A stretch of DNA of 64,000 nt, taken from NCBI GenBank assembly GCA_028681135.1, contig JAQUJC010000003.1:16263-80262 (forward strand), in the 5' to 3' direction. This stretch comes from Kiritimatiellia bacterium (GTDB taxonomy: Bacteria > Verrucomicrobiota > Kiritimatiellia > CAIQIC01 > Lenti-01). Both the position numbers and the translations under genes were made by a program. Positions 57,227-64,000 of this stretch are shown in pieces (positions within the stretch are counted from its first letter, which is position 1; each line of letters opens with the position of its first letter). A model generated the notes under the pieces. The model was not told the origin of the DNA, did no database searches, and saw nothing but the letters and a program-made list of their open reading frames with translations.

Positions 57227-59083
57227 TTATGCCTCTGCCATACGCTGCAGATACTGGTCCAGAATGACGCTGGCGGCTTTCCAGCCGCACTTGAGCTTAC
57301 CCATATCCAGCAGCAGCTCGGTCATCTCATGCAGCAACTGCTGACGTTCCGGGCCTTCGAGGGTTTGCATGCGCTGGCTGATGCCAGTGCGCTGCGTTTC
57401 GAGATGCCGACGCCAGATGCGCACGACCAAATCCTGAGCGGCCTTCACTCCGTTTTCGTCTTCTTCCCGGCCCCCAATTTTACACGGCGCATTGGCAATT
57501 TTGGCCGCCAGCGCCTTGCAGTCGTCGCTGGCCTCATCCAAGGCGGGTATCAGTTCTTCTTCTTCCTCGGCCAAAATCTGAATAATGGTCCGACAGTCGG
57601 GGTCTGAAATCAACGGATAGGGCAGCCAGCGCCGGACAAATGCCGCGCCTTGTTCGTGGCCGTCGGAACACAGGAGAATGGCCAGTTCCACTTCGTCGAC
57701 GGGATGGTGGGGCCCTGTCGCGGGAGGGGCGAGGGCGTCCGCCCCCGCCGATGAGACCGGGCGACGTTTCAAACGCTGGGCGCGGCGCAAATCCTCACGC
57801 AGGGCACTGTAGCCCACTTGGAGTCCGGCCGCCGCCTCGCGCAGCATCTGTTCGGCCTGCACGGCCCCCTGGGCATGGGTCGCCAACTTCAACACCGCGC
57901 GGGTCGCGCGCAGCATGCCTTCTTGCGACTCCAAATCGCCGCGTTCTTTGAACAGTCCCACCAGAAAGTTCATGGGGCTGCAAGCGTTCGCCAGCACGGC
58001 GGCAAACGCCTCCGGGCCCGCCTGTAAAATCAGCGCATCGGGATCCTGGCCCACGGGCAGGGTGGCAAGAGAAACGGCTAATCCTTCTTCTATCAACAGT
58101 TCTGCCGTGCGCAAGGCGGCCTTTCGACCCGCGGAATCGGCATCGAGCACCACCACCACATGGTCGGCGTAGCGCTTGAGCAGGCGGGCATGTTCTTCCG
58201 TAATGGCGGTCCCTTGCGACGCCACCGCCGTGGGGAATCCGCCCAGATGACAGCGAATACAATCGATCTGCCCCTCCACCAGCAGGACCTTGCGCTGATC
58301 CAAAATATCCCGTTTGCCCTTGTCGAGTCCAAACAAGATTTTGCTTTTACGAAATACGGGGGTCTCGGGCGTGTTGACATACTTGCCGCCGGTCTTCTCA
58401 TCAGGCTTCAAGATACGCCCGCTGAAACCGACCGCCCGCCCCAGTTCGTCGCGAATCGTAAACATGACCCGCCCGCGGAAGCGGTCGTAGAGATTGCCTT
58501 TATCGCTGGCCAACACCAGTCCGGCGGCCTCCAACACCTTCATGCGGGCACTGTCCCGCCCCCCCGCTTTGTCCGCGAGAAACCCCCAGCCATCCGGCGC
58601 ATAGCCAATGCCCCATTCTTTCCAGGCGTCGAGGTCCAGCGTGCGGCCGCGCAAATATGCGCGTGCCGCCTCGGCCTCGGAGCTTTGCAATAGTTCTTTG
58701 TGGAAGCGGGCGGCGGCGTCTTCATTCGCCTTGAATAGCTCATCTTTCGCCGGCCCATCCGATTTCGATCGAGCGCCGCCTTCATCGAATTCCAGCACCA
58801 CCCCCGCCCGCGAAGCCATCAGGCGCAGAGCCGTTGGAAAATCCACATTTTCGTAAAGCATCACAAACTTGAAAACGTCGCCGCCCACCCCACAACCAAA
58901 GCAATGAAACGCCTGACGAGCCGAATTGACAGTGAAGGAGGGCGTCTTTTCCTTATGGAAAGGGCATAGCGCCTTGGCTGACGCCCCGGCGCGCTTCACT
59001 TGGATATACGACCCGATAACGTCGACAATATCCAGGGAACTGCGAATCCGATCAATGACGTCCTTGGAGACTATCCCCGCCAT
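57227..59083 (-). CDS. dnaG: DNA primase
   Basis: CPFHKEKTPSFTVNSARQAFHCFGCGVGGDVFKFVM; Toprim VLLVEGQIDCI, VLDADSAGRKAALR. Confidence 0.96.
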   Translation of the reverse strand: MAGIVSKDVIDRIRSSLDIVDVIGSYIQVKRAGASAKALCPFHKEKTPSFTVNSARQAFHCFGCGVGGDVFKFVMLYENVDFPTALRLMASRAGVVLEFDEGGARSKSDGPAKDELFKANEDAAARFHKELLQSSEAEAARAYLRGRTLDLDAWKEWGIGYAPDGWGFLADKAGGRDSARMKVLEAAGLVLASDKGNLYDRFRGRVMFTIRDELGRAVGFSGRILKPDEKTGGKYVNTPETPVFRKSKILFGLDKGKRDILDQRKVLLVEGQIDCIRCHLGGFPTAVASQGTAITEEHARLLKRYADHVVVVLDADSAGRKAALRTAELLIEEGLAVSLATLPVGQDPDALILQAGPEAFAAVLANACSPMNFLVGLFKERGDLESQEGMLRATRAVLKLATHAQGAVQAEQMLREAAAGLQVGYSALREDLRRAQRLKRRPVSSAGADALAPPATGPHHPVDEVELAILLCSDGHEQGAAFVRRWLPYPLISDPDCRTIIQILAEEEEELIPALDEASDDCKALAAKIANAPCKIGGREEDENGVKAAQDLVVRIWRRHLETQRTGISQRMQTLEGPERQQLLHEMTELLLDMGKLKCGWKAASVILDQYLQRMAEA

Positions 59084-59090
59084 GACCGCC

Positions 59091-59696
59091 CTACTCCGCC
59101 GGCCAGTCCGGCACAAATCCCGCGTCATCCTCCGCAGGCGCCACCGGCGGCGGCATCACGGCATGGGGCAACTCCACACCGACGGGAATTTCGGCCTGGA
59201 TCATCTCCACCTTCTGCGCCACCACATTATAGCTTTCCACCAGATGCGGCAGCACCACGGGCCCCGTTTGCGAAGCGTGAATCTGGCGCTGGATCCACGC
59301 CGAGGGCACAAAATACACGGCCAGCATCAGCAGCAGGTAAATGGCTCCGCGGCGAAACAGGCCCGCCAGTAGGCCCCCGACCCGCTCGACCGGCCCCTTG
59401 AATGAAAACGTCATCAGGGACCCCAGACCGATCCGCAGCGCCCGCATGCCATAAAGCGAGAGGGTGACCAACACCACCACGGCAACCAGCCGCGTGATTT
59501 CAGGGTTCCAGGCCCAGCGGGCACAGATCCAGGCCGAGACCGGTTCATAAAACAGCCAGGTCACCACCACGGCCACCACCATCCCGATCAACATGGCCAA
59601 TTCATGCGAGAGCCCCCGTACCGCCCCCATCGCCGCGCCGTAGAGCAAGGCCGCCAATAAGAGCCAATCCACCCAATTCAATGTTGCCCAGTCCAT
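59091..59696 (-). CDS. CvpA-family membrane protein
   Basis: LNWVDWLLLAALLYGAAMGAVRGLSHELAMLIGMVVAV. Confidence 0.8.
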   Translation of the reverse strand: MDWATLNWVDWLLLAALLYGAAMGAVRGLSHELAMLIGMVVAVVVTWLFYEPVSAWICARWAWNPEITRLVAVVVLVTLSLYGMRALRIGLGSLMTFSFKGPVERVGGLLAGLFRRGAIYLLLMLAVYFVPSAWIQRQIHASQTGPVVLPHLVESYNVVAQKVEMIQAEIPVGVELPHAVMPPPVAPAEDDAGFVPDWPAE

Positions 59697-59723
59697 GCGC
59701 GTCTCCTTTCCGTGATGAGTGGG

Positions 59724-60245
59724 TCAGGCGATCTCCGCCCCGGAAGAAAGGTCCACATCGATCTCACAGCCCAGCATGATACTCTCATCGAACAGAAACC
59801 GCCCCGAAAACGGACGGCCCTCCAGCACCAGAGGATACCACAACCGGTCGTCGGCCCACATCTGGCTGTAGGGCATTTCGCGCTCATCCACCCACAGCGG
59901 AATGGCCTCGGTCGTCTCGGTGGGAATGCCTTCGTAGGATGCCGCCGTATACACGTGGCAGCGCAGCGAATAGCCATTCGTGAATTCAAACGCCAATTCG
60001 CCCGCTTTTTGGACCCCGATAGGCGTGACATGCAGCTCCTCCTGAATCTCCCGGATCGCGCCCTCCTCGGGTGATTCGCCGGGTTCCACCCGTCCGCCGG
60101 GGGCATTAATCAGCCCCGCCCCCATCCCCAGGAGCTTACGGATCAGCAGCACCATCCCATCCATGCGCACAAACATCAGCGTGGCCGTCTCGCGCGGCAC
60201 CCACGTCGACCAATCCATCTGCGTAAACTTTACATTACTCCTCAT
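59724..60245 (-). CDS. NUDIX hydrolase (8-oxo-dGTP diphosphatase-like)
   Basis: GLINAPGGRVEPGESPEEGAIREIQEELHV Nudix box. Confidence 0.88.
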   Translation of the reverse strand: MRSNVKFTQMDWSTWVPRETATLMFVRMDGMVLLIRKLLGMGAGLINAPGGRVEPGESPEEGAIREIQEELHVTPIGVQKAGELAFEFTNGYSLRCHVYTAASYEGIPTETTEAIPLWVDEREMPYSQMWADDRLWYPLVLEGRPFSGRFLFDESIMLGCEIDVDLSSGAEIA

Positions 60246-60402
60246 GATTAGTCCGTAATCTAACACGGAGCCCCCCTCGCGGGAAGCAAAAGCCCCCCGC
60301 AGCAAGAAAGGCAGGGAAATTCCAGAATATCCAGCCCAACTCGGACATCCCCAAAGGTCGTCCCGCCAAGCCCAGACCGAATGCGTAACCGTTTTCGCGC
60401 AT

Positions 60403-60432
60403 AATAACCGCTTATTATAATAAGCGGTTATT
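60403..60432. repeat. 30-bp perfect palindrome (pair 2, left)
   Basis: aataaccgcttattataataagcggttatt equals its reverse complement. Confidence 0.97.
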
Positions 60433-60593
60433 TCGACTGAGTACTCATCCTAAAGATGCCGCGGATATCATCATCCATCACACCCTACATGTCCTCAAAC
60501 TTCATGGTAATCATTTCTATCAAGCTCTCGCAGAACGAATAAAAGCGGACCATAAAATCTAGGGCCGAAGACATAATTGTCTTTAGATTTAAA

Positions 60594-60617
60594 AACCGCT
60601 TATTATAATAAGCGGTT
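60594..60617. repeat. 24-bp perfect palindrome (pair 2, right)
   Basis: aaccgcttattataataagcggtt equals its reverse complement. Confidence 0.97.
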
Positions 60618-60744
60618 ATTTCAACTGAAGGATGATACTGAAAATGCGAAGAAAGACGGTATCTCCCATTCTGTTCCCTACATGCCACGCTAGCCGGGAC
60701 GCCTCCCGACATGTCACCCTCCCCCCCCCTGAAAGAGGCCCAAC

Positions 60745-61314
60745 CTATTGCACGCGTTGGATGAAATCGCCGGTGCGGGTATCCACGCGAACGTGTTCGC
60801 CCGGTGACATATATTCGGGCACCTGGATCACCAGTCCTGTCTCGAGGGTGGCAGCCTTGGTTCGTGCCGTCACACTGGCACCGCGCATCGAGGGCGCGCA
60901 TTCTGCAATGCTCAACTCCACCGCATCCGGCATCTGAATGCACACCACCCGGCCGCTTTGCAACAGAGCCTTGATGCCCTCCATCCCATCCACCAGATAG
61001 GGAACGGCCTCCTCAATGTCGTTTTCCATCAGCTCGTATGGGGTGTAATCCTCCAAATCCATGAAGGTAAATCGCTCGCCCTCACGATAGCTATACGACA
61101 CCATGCGCGTCTCGAAATCGGATTCTTTCAGCGGGTCATCCCCCTTGAGCGTCTGGTCCAATTTGGCACGCGTGCGCACATTGCGAAACCGCACCTTGTA
61201 CAGCGTGGCAGCCCCGCGTGCCGACGGCGATTGCGTTCGCAAGTGCTCGACTACATGCGGGTCCCCATTGATTTCCACCACACTGTTTTTTGTCAAATCA
61301 CATGCTTTGATCAT
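60745..61314 (-). CDS. efp: Elongation factor P
   Basis: MIKACDLTKNSVVEINGDPHVVEH..., C-terminal STGDFIQRV-like end (TRTGDFIQRVQ). Confidence 0.93.
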   Translation of the reverse strand: MIKACDLTKNSVVEINGDPHVVEHLRTQSPSARGAATLYKVRFRNVRTRAKLDQTLKGDDPLKESDFETRMVSYSYREGERFTFMDLEDYTPYELMENDIEEAVPYLVDGMEGIKALLQSGRVVCIQMPDAVELSIAECAPSMRGASVTARTKAATLETGLVIQVPEYMSPGEHVRVDTRTGDFIQRVQ

Positions 61315-61424
61315 CGGTTTCCTTTCGGTTCAGAAAAACCCCGTAATGGGCTTTCTTTTTTGTGTTGTTCATTGTAGGCTTTTCAGTAATATACAGTCAA
61401 TCGGCGCATACAAAGGGACTCCTC

Positions 61425-61883
61425 ATGGAACATGTACTCGAAAAATCCTGGCAAATCCCCAACCAATTGCCAGCTATGAGCGCGGCGGCCCAGGAAGTCT
61501 TTGGATGGCTGGCCCAGCAACCCCTTCCCTCCCGCGTCAAATACTCCGTGGGCTTGGCAGTGGAGGAATTGATCACCAACATGATCCGTTACGGCTATGA
61601 CGACGACAAGGAACATATCATCCGCTTTCGCATTGTCATCCATCCCGACTACCTGGAAATTGTATTTGAAGACGACGGACATCCCTTTGATCCCACCGGC
61701 TACCCGCCCCCCGATCTCGAACATATTGTAAGTTCTTCTCGCGCGGGCGGCTTGGGCATCCAATTGGTGCGAAAAATCACCTCCAGCATGACGTATGAAC
61801 GCGACGGGAACATCAACCGCAACACATTAAGAATTCGCCGCATGGAACCCGGTGACACCCAGGTCATTCGTCTAAATCTCTAA
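61425..61883 (+). CDS. RsbW-like ATP-binding serine kinase/anti-sigma factor (copy 1)
   Basis: HATPase N-box AVEELITNMIRYGY, DDGHPFDPT, GGLGIQLVRKI. Confidence 0.85.
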   Translation: MEHVLEKSWQIPNQLPAMSAAAQEVFGWLAQQPLPSRVKYSVGLAVEELITNMIRYGYDDDKEHIIRFRIVIHPDYLEIVFEDDGHPFDPTGYPPPDLEHIVSSSRAGGLGIQLVRKITSSMTYERDGNINRNTLRIRRMEPGDTQVIRLNL

Positions 61884-61899
61884 CCCCCAGACCCTGCTG

Positions 61900-62373
61900 A
61901 TGCCCCAGTTGTATGGAGAGCATAGCTGGCAGATCCCGAATCAATTGGGACCCGCCACGGCCTTGGCCCGCAACGCGCTGGCGTGGGCCAATGACTTCCC
62001 CATCGCCGACCAGGCCAAGTATTCGCTACGCCTGGCCCTCGAAGAAATCCTCTCCAACACCGTCAATTATGGGTATACAGACCAGGCGGACCACCGCATT
62101 TCTGTGTGGATTTCCATCGACAGCGAGTTGATCCGCATCGAACTTGTTGACGATGCCCGCCCCTTCGATCCCACGCGCCAACCCAAACCCGACATTGCCT
62201 ACAATGTCCAAATGGGCATTCCGGGCGGCTTTGGCATTGAACTTGTCCGCCGCATCTGCCGCCATATGGGCTACCGTCGCGAAGAGGACCGTAATTGCAT
62301 CACCCTGCACATCGAATCCGCCGAGCCCGAGTCCGAATCGGAGCTGGCCGCCACCAAGGAACACTCACCATGA
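61900..62373 (+). CDS. RsbW-like ATP-binding serine kinase/anti-sigma factor (copy 2)
   Basis: ALEEILSNTVNYGYTD, DDARPFDPT, GGFGIELVRRI; tandem paralog of copy 1. Confidence 0.85.
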   Translation: MPQLYGEHSWQIPNQLGPATALARNALAWANDFPIADQAKYSLRLALEEILSNTVNYGYTDQADHRISVWISIDSELIRIELVDDARPFDPTRQPKPDIAYNVQMGIPGGFGIELVRRICRHMGYRREEDRNCITLHIESAEPESESELAATKEHSP

Positions 62374-62828
62374 CCCATGCCCTTCGCCTCTTATCTGTCC
62401 CGCTGCTGCTGCTGCTCCTGGCCGGGTGTGCCACCACCCCCGCCCGCCGTATCCAGAGAAACCAGGAGCTGTTCGACTCCCTGCCCGTGGCAGAGCAGGC
62501 TCGCATTCGCGGCGGCCAAATTGCTCTCGGTTATACGGCCGACATGGTCCGCATCGCCCTGGGCGATCCGCAACGGCAACTGACGCGCCGCACCCCCGAC
62601 AGCGAGAGCGCCATCTGGCTCTACCTCGACAAACTGCGCCGCTATGAACGCCAACGCGCCGATATCGACGGGCTGCTGATCTCGGGACCCGGTGGCATGC
62701 GCTCCATCGGCGGCAGTGCCTGGGTCAATGTGCTGCAGGAACGCGAGATCATGCGGATTCGGGTCGAATTCCAACAAGGCCTCGTCACGGCCATCGAGCA
62801 ACCCGCCACCGATGCCCCCGGGCCATGA
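62370..62828 (+). CDS. Lipoprotein, hypothetical
   Basis: Lipobox LLLLAGCATTP; ATG overlaps previous stop. Confidence 0.75.
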   Translation: MTHALRLLSVPLLLLLLAGCATTPARRIQRNQELFDSLPVAEQARIRGGQIALGYTADMVRIALGDPQRQLTRRTPDSESAIWLYLDKLRRYERQRADIDGLLISGPGGMRSIGGSAWVNVLQEREIMRIRVEFQQGLVTAIEQPATDAPGP

Positions 62829-63985
62829 ATATCGTTTGTGCCGCCAGTGTCCTGCACGGTCTGGACGCCTTTTCTACGCTGGGCCAGGTGGTCCCGCTTC
62901 CGGATCGCGACATCCGCCGCGAGCACCTGACCCACGCCCGGGCGCTCATTGTTCGCTCCAAGACCCGCGTCAACCGCGCATTACTCGAGGGCACCCCCGT
63001 AGAATTCGTGGCAACCGCCACGGCGGGCGCCGACCACGTAGACATCTCCTGGCTCAACGAAGCCGGCATCGCGTGGACGGCCTCGCCGGGATGCAATGCC
63101 AATGCCGTGGCCGAATATACCCTCACAGCCATGGCCCTGCTGGCACGCCAGCGGGCCGCCCCCCTGCCCGGCAAAACCCTGGGCATTGTCGGCGTAGGAC
63201 ACGTCGGTTCCCGCGTAGCTCAAAAGGCCCCCCTCCTGGGGCTGAAGCCCCTCCGCAACGACCCGCCCCTGGCCCTGAAAACCAGCTCGCCCGAATTCTT
63301 GTCTCTCGACACCGTTTTGAATCAAACCGATATCCTGACGTTGCACACCCCCCTGACAGCCGCTGGCCCCTTCCCCACCCGCCATCTGGCCGATTGCCGC
63401 CTTTTTGAGCAACTCCGTCCCGGCACTTGGCTCGTCAATACCTCCCGCGGCGCGGTCGTCGATCCCGATGCCCTCCAATGCGTGCTCGATCATCATCTGC
63501 TTACCGCCTGTGCCCTGGACGTCTGGGAACATGAACCCGACCTTTCTCCGGCGCTCTTCGACGCCGTGGACATTCTCACGCCCCACATTGCCGGCTACAC
63601 CCTGGAAGGCCTCCTCAACGGCACACAGACTTGTTATCGCGAACTGTGCCATTATCTGGAAGTGGAACCCACCTGGACCCCCGATCCGCGTCAACTTCCC
63701 CCCGCCCCCTTCCTGCACCTTGATGCCGCCCACCGCTCCGACGAAGAGGTGCTGGCCGACCTGCTCACCAGCGCCTGCCCTATTCCCGAGGACGACCGCA
63801 AATGGCGCGCGCAAATGACAGCGACCGACGCCGCCGAACTCCGGCGGCGCTTCGACCATTTCCGCCAGACCTACACCAGCCGCCGCGAATTTTCCGCCAT
63901 TCGGGCCCATATTGCCCATGCCTCCCCCGCCCTGCTTGATGCTGCCGCGGCCCTCGGCTTCCAGGTCTGCACTCACCACGCATGA
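62825..63985 (+). CDS. pdxB: 4-phosphoerythronate dehydrogenase
   Basis: D-2-hydroxyacid dehydrogenase fold with PdxB order: ATAGADHVDISWL, ASPGCNANAVAEYTL, GIVGVGHVGSRVA, LVNTSRGAVVD, TPHIAGYTLEG. Confidence 0.9.
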   Translation: MNIVCAASVLHGLDAFSTLGQVVPLPDRDIRREHLTHARALIVRSKTRVNRALLEGTPVEFVATATAGADHVDISWLNEAGIAWTASPGCNANAVAEYTLTAMALLARQRAAPLPGKTLGIVGVGHVGSRVAQKAPLLGLKPLRNDPPLALKTSSPEFLSLDTVLNQTDILTLHTPLTAAGPFPTRHLADCRLFEQLRPGTWLVNTSRGAVVDPDALQCVLDHHLLTACALDVWEHEPDLSPALFDAVDILTPHIAGYTLEGLLNGTQTCYRELCHYLEVEPTWTPDPRQLPPAPFLHLDAAHRSDEEVLADLLTSACPIPEDDRKWRAQMTATDAAELRRRFDHFRQTYTSRREFSAIRAHIAHASPALLDAAAALGFQVCTHHA

Positions 63986-64000
63986 TCCCGCCCCCCCTCA

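Noticed and set aside
60403-60617. XerCD dif-like sites for the palindrome pairs
   Set aside because: The sites are perfectly symmetric with a TTATTATAATAA core and lack the asymmetric XerC/XerD half-sites separated by 6 bp.

Overview
Single contig window, GC-rich with frequent poly-C/poly-G runs, probably from a PVC-superphylum bacterium (Verrucomicrobiota/Kiritimatiellota-like). This taxonomic call is an inference from a PilM/Amuc_1100-type pilus locus, secreted Ca-binding type-3-repeat proteins and a giant Rhs protein. Most of the window is core housekeeping: metH (split), prs-rplY-pth-rpsF-ssb-rpsR-rplI-dnaB-bamA, a tRNA-Gln, nrdD/nrdG, nadA, dnaG, efp, folB, pdxB and a glycan/methyltransferase cluster at 25.6-37.5 kb. 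The non-routine content is: (i) an ~8 kb Rhs operon (carbohydrate-binding-like secreted protein, small secreted protein, Rhs with a CBM48-like domain and Cys-rich tip, candidate immunity gene) bracketed by 128-bp near-identical direct repeats; (ii) a nucleotidyltransferase two-gene module bracketed by 154-bp direct repeats; (iii) a five-unit tandem array whose units carry hairpins with mutually complementary loops; (iv) two pairs of long perfect palindromes sharing the core TTATTATAATAA; (v) two MITE-like elements with terminal inverted repeats and target-site duplications; (vi) a tandem NrdR-box-like pair; (vii) poly-C tracts positioned where slippage would switch reading frames. No CRISPR array, rRNA or complete transposase gene was seen. 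All calls come from reading the sequence; no database search was run.
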